Shown here one piece after another: positions 1 through 7,697 of a DNA stretch of 64,000 nt (within the stretch, counting starts at the first letter, position 1; each line of letters begins with the position of its first letter). Under the pieces are notes generated by a model that was not told the origin of the DNA, did not search any database, and saw only the letters and a program-made list of their open reading frames with translations. The position numbers and the translations under genes are program-made. The stretch is from Aquimarina sp. Aq78 (GTDB lineage: Bacteria; Bacteroidota; Bacteroidia; Flavobacteriales; Flavobacteriaceae), in contig NZ_OMKA01000001.1 of assembly GCF_900299525.1 (NCBI RefSeq), positions 496,001-560,000 of the forward strand, given 5' to 3'.

Positions 1-1663
1 CACCTAACCACATACCATTAAGAACAACTATACATCCTAATACAATTAAAACACTATTGATAACATAGCTTATTGATGTTTTGATATTTTTCTTTTTGAA
101 TAAAAAAGCAGCAAATGGAGGAATAAAAAATAGAGCTACTACGATTGATGCTGTAAGTGCCATTGTTTTGGTAAATGCTAATGGTCTGAATAATTTTCCT
201 TCTGCACCAATCATTGTAAATACAGGTATGAAACTAATTATTGTAGTTAGTACTGCTGTCAATATTGCACCAGAAACTTCGGTGGTAGCATTATATACAA
301 CAGTATTCACCGATAAATGATTTTTATTATCATCCAGATGCCTTATAATATTTTCTGAAAGTATCACTCCCATATCTACCATCGTACCGATAGCAATAGC
401 AATACCGGATAAAGCAACAATATTTGCATCGACTCCAAACAATTTCATTGCTATAAAAACCATTAAAATGGCTACGGGTAAAAGTCCAGAAATAAGGATT
501 GAAGCTCTGAGGTTAAATACCATAATGATAACAACAAGAAAGGTTATCAAAATTTCTAAGGTAAGAGCTTCGTTAAGTGTGCCTATTGTTTCATGAATAA
601 GTTCGGTTCGATCATAAAAAGGAACTATCGTTAATTGTGAAGTACGACCGTCTTTTAATTGTTTGGATGGTAATCCTGTACTGAGTTCGCTAATTTTGTC
701 TTTTACATTATTGATAACCTCTAATGGGTTTGCTCCATAACGTGCCACTACCACACCTCCTACTACTTCTGCGCCTTCCTTATCCAAGATACCTCTTCTG
801 GCTTCTGGCCCTAAACTAACAGTTGCAATATCTTTAATACGTATTGAGGTAAATTCTTCTGAGGTCACTACAGCATTTTCTATATCTTCAATAGATTTTA
901 TATACCCCAGACCGCGAACGAGATATTCTGCCTGATTAATTTCTAAAGTCTGCGCACCTATATCTCTATTTGATTCCTTTACAGCATTAACAACATGCTG
1001 TAAACTAATATTATACTGGCGCATTAGCTCTGGATTTACATCTACCTGATATTCTTGTACATATCCACCAATAGAGGCTACCTCTGATACTCCGCCTGCA
1101 GATGATAACGCATATTTCACATAATAATCCTGAACACTTCTTAGTTCTTGTAAATCCCAACCACCGGTTACATTTCCGTTTTCGTCTCGCCCTTCTAGGG
1201 TATACCAAAAAATCTGACCTAATCCAGTTGCGTCCGGTCCCAAACTTGGGTTTACTCCATTTGGTAATAATCCAGATGGTAAAGAATTTAGTTTTTCGAG
1301 AATACGACTCCTACTCCAATAGAATTCTACATCTTCTTCAAAAATGACATAAATACTAGAAAACCCGAACATTGAAGAACTACGAATGGTTTTTACTCCT
1401 GGCACTCCTAAAAGTGAAGTAGTTAATGGGTACGTAATCTGGTCCTCTATATCTTGTGGTGATCGTCCTTGCCATTTTGTAAATACAATTTGCTGATTTT
1501 CGCCAATATCCGGTATGGCATCAACTGCTACGGGATCACTAGGTAGTATTCCGGTTTGCCAACCAAATGGTGCATTTACAACACCCCAGCCAACAAAAAG
1601 AGCTAGCATAAGGACTGCGACCAATTTATTTTCGATAAGAAATTTGATGCTTTTATTTAGCAT
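1..1663 (-). CDS. CusA/CzcA family heavy-metal efflux RND transporter (5' part only)
   Basis: Inner-membrane RND pump subunit that exports metal ions such as Cu, Ag, Zn or Co by proton exchange, normally with a periplasmic adaptor and an outer-membrane channel. The reading frame starts at the ATG complementary to 1661-1663 and runs off the left edge after about 554 codons; full members have 1000 or more. Visible parts are an N-terminal membrane segment (about residues 10-30), a long periplasmic porter domain, then membrane segments from about residue 340. One of these contains the RND-type GTMVDMGVIL stretch with an Asp. The N-terminal PDIGENQQIV and WxGRSPQDIEDQ segments are typical of the CusA/CzcA branch. 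The next gene upstream on the same strand encodes an HYC_CC_PP protein, often found beside such pumps. Metal specificity cannot be told from this part. Confidence 0.93.
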   Translation of the reverse strand, partial: MLNKSIKFLIENKLVAVLMLALFVGWGVVNAPFGWQTGILPSDPVAVDAIPDIGENQQIVFTKWQGRSPQDIEDQITYPLTTSLLGVPGVKTIRSSSMFGFSSIYVIFEEDVEFYWSRSRILEKLNSLPSGLLPNGVNPSLGPDATGLGQIFWYTLEGRDENGNVTGGWDLQELRSVQDYYVKYALSSAGGVSEVASIGGYVQEYQVDVNPELMRQYNISLQHVVNAVKESNRDIGAQTLEINQAEYLVRGLGYIKSIEDIENAVVTSEEFTSIRIKDIATVSLGPEARRGILDKEGAEVVGGVVVARYGANPLEVINNVKDKISELSTGLPSKQLKDGRTSQLTIVPFYDRTELIHETIGTLNEALTLEILITFLVVIIMVFNLRASILISGLLPVAILMVFIAMKLFGVDANIVALSGIAIAIGTMVDMGVILSENIIRHLDDNKNHLSVNTVVYNATTEVSGAILTAVLTTIISFIPVFTMIGAEGKLFRPLAFTKTMALTASIVVALFFIPPFAAFLFKKKNIKTSISYVINSVLIVLGCIVVLNGMWLG

Positions 1664-1770
1664 ATACTCTGATTATTTGATAATTAGAAAAAGACGTTGT
1701 CTTAGAATTATATACAACAACTCTAGCCCTAATGAATCCTCATTGGGCATAATTTTAATTATCTAATAAA

Positions 1771-2190
1771 TCAAATAAGAAAAGTTTCGTTAAGCACTTG
1801 AATATCCTTGACTAAAAAAGGAGGTGGATACTCCTTAAAAGGGATAACATTATTCTCAAGTCCTTCAAAAAGGTTTACATATGAGTAATAAAAAATTGCT
1901 ACAAAAGTAGTCTGTTGCTCTAAAGTGATTTTATCGAATGAATTTTTAAGTTCATCCTGTCCTTCAAAAGTAAGTTGTTTATCTGTACAACAACTTTTTT
2001 TAGCCATTATTGAGCATGCAATGGAATTAGAAACTTGTTGTTCCATCCCGCAAGTTTTTGCCTCTTTAAAAAGGGCAACATCTACCAAAGTATTTCCACA
2101 ATAATGCATATCTAATGTAAACGACATAGTAGAAATTAATACTACCATTGCCATTAAAACAGCTGATATTTTATGGATAAACTTTTTCAT
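1771..2190 (-). CDS. HYC_CC_PP family small exported protein
   Basis: A 139-residue protein with an N-terminal hydrophobic signal or anchor (about residues 8-25), then the family's diagnostic spaced motifs: His-Tyr-Cys at 29-31, Cys-Cys at 67-68 and a Pro-rich EYPPPF near residue 121. Further cysteines lie at 47 and 59. The family is restricted to Bacteroidetes and is usually encoded next to metal efflux genes; its function is not established. A role in periplasmic metal or copper handling is an inference from the conserved Cys/His pattern and from the neighbouring pump gene, which lies 107 bp downstream on the same strand. No clear terminator separates the two, so co-transcription is plausible. 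Confidence 0.85.
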   Translation of the reverse strand: MKKFIHKISAVLMAMVVLISTMSFTLDMHYCGNTLVDVALFKEAKTCGMEQQVSNSIACSIMAKKSCCTDKQLTFEGQDELKNSFDKITLEQQTTFVAIFYYSYVNLFEGLENNVIPFKEYPPPFLVKDIQVLNETFLI

Positions 2191-2379
2191 TTAGATCACA
2201 AAGCTACAAAAAATAGATATAACGAATTTTGTTTAACAGAAGTTTAATCTTTGACTTTAAGAAATAAGTCTCTAAAAATTCCTCATATTAAAAGGTTTTT
2301 CGATAGTAATTAAGGTTAATTATTTTGTTTTTAAGTTGCCTTATTAATCGTACTTTATAGTTCTTGAATGGATTATATT

Positions 2380-3057
2380 TTACTTCTTAATGATATTAAA
2401 GAAGGATGTTCTATACGTTTTCCCGATAGGGATGGTTTCTTTTTCTATATGCACAAGGTTCCCTTCTATTTTATCTATTTTTCTAAAATTAATGATGTAA
2501 GACCTGTGAATTCTTATAAAACCATCTTCTTTAAGTTTATACTCCCAATTACTAAGACTGTCTTGAACTAATAATTTCTTTTCGCCATAATGTATATATA
2601 TATAATCAGCCTCTGATTTAATATAACAAATATCATTCTTGATTATTTTATAGAAGGTTTTGTCTGTATATACAAATAATTCTTTTTCATTATGAATAGT
2701 ATTTTTATCTGTAAGGGTGTTTTGTATTCGCATTACTGATTTTAAAAACCTATGATACGAAAAAGGCTTGAGCAAGTAATCTTCTACAGCTTCTTCAAAA
2801 GCATCAATTGCATAATCCCTATAGGCAGTTGTAATAATAACTTTAGGTTTTATTTCTAAACTTTTTAAGAAATCTAAACCATTAGCTCCAGGCAATTGTA
2901 CATCTAATAATATGAAATCTACTTCGTTCAGGACGTATAAAGGTAATTCTGAAACCGACTCAAAAACACCGATGCATTCGATATCTGAAGACTGCTCTAT
3001 ATATTTCATCAATAATTGCTGTGCAGGCAGTTCATCTTCTATAATGATGCATTTCAT
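2380..3057 (-). CDS. LytTR-family response regulator (cassette D)
   Basis: A 225-residue cytoplasmic response regulator. The N-terminal receiver domain (about 1-120) has the acidic pair EDE near residues 7-9, the phospho-acceptor Asp in LLDVQLPG, a TTAY switch segment and LLKPFS with the conserved Lys. The C-terminal LytTR DNA-binding domain (about 125-225) carries the family segments YIKSEADYIYIHY and FIRIHRSYIINF and ends in IPIGKTYR. Its ATG overlaps the stop of the upstream kinase gene by four bases, implying translational coupling. The probable target is the promoter of its own operon, where a perfect 10-bp direct repeat with 21-bp period lies at 6442-6472. Confidence 0.95.
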   Translation of the reverse strand: MKCIIIEDELPAQQLLMKYIEQSSDIECIGVFESVSELPLYVLNEVDFILLDVQLPGANGLDFLKSLEIKPKVIITTAYRDYAIDAFEEAVEDYLLKPFSYHRFLKSVMRIQNTLTDKNTIHNEKELFVYTDKTFYKIIKNDICYIKSEADYIYIHYGEKKLLVQDSLSNWEYKLKEDGFIRIHRSYIINFRKIDKIEGNLVHIEKETIPIGKTYRTSFFNIIKK

Positions 3058-4058
3058 TTTAGATCAATTTTTAAATTCACTTTAAAAGTTTTTTCTAATG
3101 ACTCAATAGTAAGAGTATGCTTAGATGGATATAATAAAGTTAATCTCTTTTTTACATTTTCTATACCAATACCACTATCTTTCCATACCTCTGATTGTTT
3201 TGAAGAATAACTGGGGTCATATTGATTTTCGACCCATAAATTGAGTACATCATTTGCAAGTTTCATATCAATACTAAGAGGTATTTTCTTTCCTTCTACC
3301 ATACTTGAATACTTAAATGCATTTTCAATAAATGGAATCATCAATAATGGAGGGATATTCTGTTTTGGATTATCCAGAGTATTAGAGAATTTAATATCTA
3401 TTTTTTTTCCTAAGCGGGCTTTTTGTAATTCTATATACCCATTAATAAATTCAATCTCTTGTAACAAAGGTACATTTGGTTTTTCTCCTTCATGCATTAA
3501 ATAATGCAGGCTATCAGAGAGTTTTAGGATTTTATCTGCCAAAACTTCATCTTTAAGGATTGCATTAGAATACAACATGTTTAAAGTATTAAATAAAAAA
3601 TGAGGATTCAGTTGTGCTTTAAGGCTTTTTAGTTCTGCCTGAACTCGTTCTTGCTCTGTTCTTTCTAATATTTGGTTATTAATGATATTCTTCTTAATCG
3701 TAAATATTGCCAGAAAAAAAGCATTTATCAATAGATATTCTACTGTTTTATTAATAAAACAAAGTCTAAAATTGCATTGACAAGTTTTACCATTCAAATA
3801 ACAATTTAGATACACTATTAAAAGAAAGATCAATAAAAATACTAATAATGCTCTTATACTTTTATAATTTTTTACTAAGAAAAAATGAGCGATATATACA
3901 GAAATTCCGATAAAAACTGTATTTAGTATTGCCTCATTAAAATCAAAAGAAAACCTGTTATGATCACCAAACTTAATGATGGGATAGGTAAAGTATAATA
4001 TCCAAAACAGGAAATGTAATCCTATTTCAAAATATTTTATTTCAAACACTTTTTTCAT
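3054..4058 (-). CDS. LytS-type sensor histidine kinase (cassette D)
   Basis: A 334-residue inner-membrane kinase of the His_kinase (PF06580) class that pairs with LytTR regulators. About four hydrophobic segments fill residues 10-125, with a cytoplasmic coiled stretch before the kinase core. The phospho-acceptor is His153 within LNPHFLFNTLN, and the ATP-binding lid segment is SGIGIENVKKRL. No extracytoplasmic sensing domain of any size is present, so the membrane segments themselves probably sense the signal. A small Cys cluster (CQCNFRLC) between membrane segments is unusual and could bind metal or sense redox. The gene lies 21 bp after the barrel receptor gene and overlaps the regulator gene by four bases, making a three-gene operon. 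Confidence 0.94.
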   Translation of the reverse strand: MKKVFEIKYFEIGLHFLFWILYFTYPIIKFGDHNRFSFDFNEAILNTVFIGISVYIAHFFLVKNYKSIRALLVFLLIFLLIVYLNCYLNGKTCQCNFRLCFINKTVEYLLINAFFLAIFTIKKNIINNQILERTEQERVQAELKSLKAQLNPHFLFNTLNMLYSNAILKDEVLADKILKLSDSLHYLMHEGEKPNVPLLQEIEFINGYIELQKARLGKKIDIKFSNTLDNPKQNIPPLLMIPFIENAFKYSSMVEGKKIPLSIDMKLANDVLNLWVENQYDPSYSSKQSEVWKDSGIGIENVKKRLTLLYPSKHTLTIESLEKTFKVNLKIDLK

Positions 4059-4079
4059 ACGCTTCTCGTAAATTTAATA

Positions 4080-6380
4080 TTAATCAATGAGACCACTATT
4101 ATAGCGTCTTGATTTTTTATTTCGTTGTTTAACGGTCCCTCCATCTATACGATAAGAAAATGCCAAGTGCACAACTCTTGAGGTAGGTTTGTATGCATAG
4201 TTTTGTGAAAACCCACTACCAGAATTGATCCCTTCAAAACTTTGAGTATTAAAGAGGTCTGTTACCCGTAAATTTATATTCCCTTTGTTCTTCAGGATTT
4301 TATGTCTGATTCCTAAATCTATTTTTTGAGTAACTTCCCGGGTATAGAAAAACCCATTTGAAGGACCATTATAACGCCAGGAAACTACCATGTTCGTTTT
4401 TTGAGATACTGTGAATTGATTTTTTAGAGTTAAGTTATAGCTTCTATTAAAATTACGGGTAAAGCCAATTTGATCATTTTTAAATTCTTCATAATTCCAA
4501 TTAAAATTTAAGTCAGTGGTTAACCAATTATAAGGTTTTATGTTTATTGCCATTTCTAGTCCATAAGCATTCGTTGCACCGTTATTTACAGAAGTAAATA
4601 CATTTATACCATCAGCATTTACATAGTTGTTGGTGGTAATAATGTTTTCTTTAAGACGGTAAGCAAAAGCTGGAGTTATTTTTAAACTCTTCTTTTTAAG
4701 TTGGTAAGAAACATCAAAATTATTTGAAAACTCGGGCTCTAAAGCCGGATTTCCTTGACTAATCGAAAACTCATTAATCTGAAATGCTATAGGGTTTACC
4801 TGGCTTAAAGTAGGTCTGGATGTTCTTCTATTATATCCAAAAATAAATGTTTGATCTTCTTTTATTGTATAACTTAAATGTAATGAGGGAAACAGGTTTG
4901 TAAAGTCATTCTCTATGGTTGTATTATCTGTTTTAAGATTTGCTTTTCTGGCAAATAGCTCTCCTCTTACTCCTGCCTGAATATTTACCCCTTTCAAGTT
5001 ATATTTGATTAATGTGTATGCAGCATATGTCGATTGTGTGTTTTCAAAACTTTCTTGTGATAAAGGAATATTATCTACATCAAAAAAAGAGCGTGAATTA
5101 TCGAGGTTTTGTCGATTCCAAAAGGTTCCGGCTTCAATCTTAAATTTCTCGCTTAGCGCTCCCGAATAATCCATTGCCAGACTTGTAATAAAAACATCAT
5201 TATCAGTAGCATTATCAGTAATTCCAAGATTTGGTCTAAAATCACTTTTTAGAATATTTGCATTGTCAGATAACTGGATATCAATTTCAAGAAAATTTTC
5301 TCTCTCTTTAAAATAATGTCTATAATTACCATTGGCATTAAATGTTTTATGAGAATGACTTCCTAAAATATTTTGAAAAGTAGTGACATCATTCTGAATT
5401 ATATTAGCCTTATTATCCAATATATGTCCGTTATCAGTATAATCTAAACCTAAAGAAAACTCATTATCATCATTTGGAAACCAGTCAATGCCTCCGTTAA
5501 CTTTATACACATCTCCATTAAATTTAAAATCACTTAACTGTATAAATGGTTGAATTCCTGATCGATTTTGGGTATTTTCATTTTCGAATATATTCTTCTT
5601 ATAAGAACCTCCAAATCTATAACTGGTTTTAGATCGTCCATAATTAATCCCACCATTTGCACCGTGACTTCCCAGAGAATTACCATTTAAACTTGTAGTT
5701 ATGACAACCCCTTTCCTTACTTTTTTATTGGTAATGATATTGATAATTCCCGTAAGACCATTAGCTTGATATTTTGCAGATGGTGATGTTATGATCTCAA
5801 TTTTATTGATTTCATCAGAAGGAATTTGCTGCAATAGTTCTGTTGTACTTAATGGTGATGGCTTACCATTAACTAATACATTTACATTTTGACTTCCTCT
5901 TAAACTAATATTACCATTTTGATCTGCCTGTACTTCGGATAATTGACTTAATACAGTTGCTGCATCTCCCCCACCTGATAATAAATCTTTTCCTACATGC
6001 ACTACTTTTTTATCAATTAACTGTTTTACTGTGGTTTCTTCTGCTACAAGAGTAACTTCATCCAGCGTTGTTGCTTCTGTTTTCATGGTAATATCCAAAG
6101 TGGTGTTTTTATCAATTACAACAGAAGACATGTACGTTTCATACCCTATAAAACTTGCTTCGACATCATATTTTCCACTTTGATAATCTATACTGTAAAT
6201 ACCATTATCATTGGTTGTTACACCTTCTAAAAATTCTCCTTTTTGGTTTTTTAAAATTACAGTTGCATATGGTATTGGCTCATTAGTATCTATATCAATA
6301 ATTTCACCTTTCAAGGATTGAGAGAAAGAGTTGAGAAAAGACAATAATAGAATAATAATGATAGTAATTAATCGGGCCAT
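4080..6380 (-). CDS. Outer-membrane beta-barrel receptor with carboxypeptidase-regulatory-like domain (cassette D)
   Basis: A 766-residue outer-membrane protein. Order of parts: signal peptide ending near NSFSQS, carboxypeptidase-regulatory-like domain (LKGEIIDIDTNEPIPYATV onward), TonB-dependent-receptor-like plug (about 120-220, with VLVNGKPSPLS and VEIITSPSAKYQA-like segments), then a large barrel of the Outer membrane beta-barrel family (PF14905). I chose the ATG at 6378-6380. The frame stays open to a TTG at 6407, but the ATG gives a clean signal peptide and the TTG lies inside the putative -7 box. Substrate unknown. The kinase and regulator genes follow directly, so the receptor and its two-component pair are probably one operon, autoregulated through the repeats upstream. 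Confidence 0.9.
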   Translation of the reverse strand: MARLITIIIILLLSFLNSFSQSLKGEIIDIDTNEPIPYATVILKNQKGEFLEGVTTNDNGIYSIDYQSGKYDVEASFIGYETYMSSVVIDKNTTLDITMKTEATTLDEVTLVAEETTVKQLIDKKVVHVGKDLLSGGGDAATVLSQLSEVQADQNGNISLRGSQNVNVLVNGKPSPLSTTELLQQIPSDEINKIEIITSPSAKYQANGLTGIINIITNKKVRKGVVITTSLNGNSLGSHGANGGINYGRSKTSYRFGGSYKKNIFENENTQNRSGIQPFIQLSDFKFNGDVYKVNGGIDWFPNDDNEFSLGLDYTDNGHILDNKANIIQNDVTTFQNILGSHSHKTFNANGNYRHYFKERENFLEIDIQLSDNANILKSDFRPNLGITDNATDNDVFITSLAMDYSGALSEKFKIEAGTFWNRQNLDNSRSFFDVDNIPLSQESFENTQSTYAAYTLIKYNLKGVNIQAGVRGELFARKANLKTDNTTIENDFTNLFPSLHLSYTIKEDQTFIFGYNRRTSRPTLSQVNPIAFQINEFSISQGNPALEPEFSNNFDVSYQLKKKSLKITPAFAYRLKENIITTNNYVNADGINVFTSVNNGATNAYGLEMAINIKPYNWLTTDLNFNWNYEEFKNDQIGFTRNFNRSYNLTLKNQFTVSQKTNMVVSWRYNGPSNGFFYTREVTQKIDLGIRHKILKNKGNINLRVTDLFNTQSFEGINSGSGFSQNYAYKPTSRVVHLAFSYRIDGGTVKQRNKKSRRYNSGLID

Positions 6381-6404
6381 TACTTTTTGTTTTTTGTTAT
6401 GACT

Positions 6405-6412
6405 CAAAACTA
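6405..6412 (-). promoter_or_regulatory. -7 box of the cassette D operon
   Basis: TAGTTTTG on the minus strand matches the Bacteroidetes TAnnTTTG element and sits 24 bases upstream of the barrel gene's ATG. No TTG -33 element is found at the usual spacing, as expected if the promoter needs an activator. Confidence 0.45.
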
Positions 6413-6440
6413 CAATCGAATACTAGCACTAGTAATTAAT

Positions 6441-6470
6441 ATCTATGAATGGCTTTAGTTTGTCTATGAA
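6441..6470 (-). promoter_or_regulatory. Putative LytTR operator, cassette D: direct repeat with 21-bp period
   Basis: On the minus strand CATTCATAGA occurs twice, at 6472-6463 and 6451-6442, an exact 10-bp repeat with a period of 21 bp (two helical turns). LytTR regulators characteristically bind two short direct repeats about two turns apart. The TTCAT core of the proximal copy starts 37 bp upstream of the -7 box, the same geometry as in cassettes A, B and C. Binding by the regulator at 2380-3057 is inferred. Confidence 0.55.
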
Positions 6471-6721
6471 TGTCAAATAAAGAATATTCACTCTTTGAAT
6501 TAAAAATACGGAAGGATTGTACTCTCCTCCCGTATTATAAAATTTAAGAAATAAAACCCTTTTAAACCAGCAATTTCACAATCTACATGTCTAGTTGTAA
6601 TTTGAACAGGTTCTTTTAATGGTTCATGAACAGATTCAAGGGTATGGATCTATTAAACAACTCTATTTCAGCATAATAAAATATATCGCAATTATAAAAT
6701 CGTCTCTCATTGCGCTGATTT

Positions 6722-6751
6722 TTCATCAACAGTTAATGGACGTTCATCAAA
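6722..6751 (+). promoter_or_regulatory. Putative LytTR operator, cassette A: direct repeat with 21-bp period
   Basis: TTCATCAA occurs at 6722-6729 and again at 6743-6750, exactly 21 bp apart. The proximal copy starts 37 bp upstream of a candidate -7 box (TAGGTTCG). It shares the TTCAT core with the repeats of cassettes B and D. The likely binder is the regulator encoded at 12266-12955. Confidence 0.5.
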
Positions 6752-6779
6752 ATAAATAGTAAAATTTTGATGCTATAGG

Positions 6780-6787
6780 TAGGTTCG
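6780..6787 (+). promoter_or_regulatory. Candidate -7 box of cassette A (TTCG variant)
   Basis: TAGGTTCG differs from TAnnTTTG at one base and lies 23 bases upstream of the ATG at 6811. The same TAGGTTCG is found upstream of the paralogous ATPase gene of cassette B (21546-21553, minus strand), which supports conservation by function. Confidence 0.4.
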
Positions 6788-6810
6788 CATTGTCAATTAA
6801 AACAAATTTT

Positions 6811-7695
6811 ATGAATACTTTAAAAATTGAAAATCTATCTAAAACGTATTCCAATGGAGTAAAAGCATTACAGGATATCAACCTAACTATTACTAATGGT
6901 ATGTTTGGGTTATTAGGTCCTAATGGAGCAGGGAAATCTTCACTAATACGCACCTTAGCTACGCTACAAGAACCTACTCAAGGAAGCATATTATTTAATG
7001 ATACTCATAGTACTAATGATCCACAAGTTATTCGAAATCAATTAGGATACCTACCCCAAGAATTTGGAGTATATCCTAAGATCAGTGCACAACATCTACT
7101 TCATCATATTGCTGTTTTAAAAGGAATATCTAATAAAAATGAACGTAAGGATCAGGTAGAAGCACTGTTACAACAAACAAACTTATATCAACATCGTAAA
7201 AAAGCCGTACATACATTTTCTGGAGGTATGCGTCAGCGTTTTGGTATCGCACAAGCCCTATTAGGCAACCCCAAACTTATTATTGTCGATGAACCCACTG
7301 CTGGTTTAGATCCAGAAGAGCGTAATCGTTTTCATAATCTATTAAGTGAAATAGGAGAACATAGAATCATTATTCTTTCTACCCACATTGTTGAAGATAT
7401 TAAAAATCTATGTGCTCATATGGCTATCATGGCGGAAGGAAAAATATTAAAACAAGGTATCCCATCAGAACTTATTACTCACTTAGAAGGTAAAATATGG
7501 CATAAGGTTGTAGCCAAAGAAAATGTTGGGGCTTTCAAAAATGCCTTTAATGTCCTGTCAACTCGTTTATTTGGCGGTAAAACAGAGCTTCGAGTATTAG
7601 CCGATCATCAACCAGAACAAGGATTTAAAGCTTCTAAACCAGATTTAGAAGATGTCTACTTCTCTACAATCAATAAACAAATTACAATACAATAA
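6811..7695 (+). CDS. ABC transporter ATP-binding protein (cassette A)
   Basis: A 294-residue cytoplasmic ATPase of an ABC-2 type exporter. Walker A is GPNGAGKSS, the signature motif SGGMRQR, Walker B LIIVDEPTAGLDP, and the switch histidine lies in STHIVED. A C-terminal extension (about 215-294) is typical of exporters of the CcmA/NatA group. I start at the ATG at 6811; the frame is open to a TTG seven codons earlier, but homology to the cassette B copy begins at MNxLxIxNLSKTY. It is nearly identical over long stretches to the ATPase at 20631-21518, so the two cassettes arose by duplication. The permease gene follows after two bases. Confidence 0.95.
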   Translation: MNTLKIENLSKTYSNGVKALQDINLTITNGMFGLLGPNGAGKSSLIRTLATLQEPTQGSILFNDTHSTNDPQVIRNQLGYLPQEFGVYPKISAQHLLHHIAVLKGISNKNERKDQVEALLQQTNLYQHRKKAVHTFSGGMRQRFGIAQALLGNPKLIIVDEPTAGLDPEERNRFHNLLSEIGEHRIIILSTHIVEDIKNLCAHMAIMAEGKILKQGIPSELITHLEGKIWHKVVAKENVGAFKNAFNVLSTRLFGGKTELRVLADHQPEQGFKASKPDLEDVYFSTINKQITIQ

Positions 7696-7697
7696 TT

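Noticed and set aside
1726..1748. Hairpin between the HYC_CC_PP and CusA genes (GCCCTAATGA with TCATTGGGC)
   Set aside because: It has a bulge and no T-tract in either direction, so I do not call it a terminator.
6622..6631. Palindrome GTTCATGAAC upstream of cassette A
   Set aside because: A 10-bp palindrome is expected by chance in this much AT-rich sequence, and it is far from any promoter element.
6790..6810. TTG start for the cassette A ATPase
   Set aside because: The upstream TTG is not conserved in the paralog and the ATG at 6811 starts the domain. The same reasoning was used for TTG or GTG openings at 6407, 14132, 14242, 21693, 28072, 43771, 44629, 44760, 49986, 52283, 53562, 55286 and 61547.
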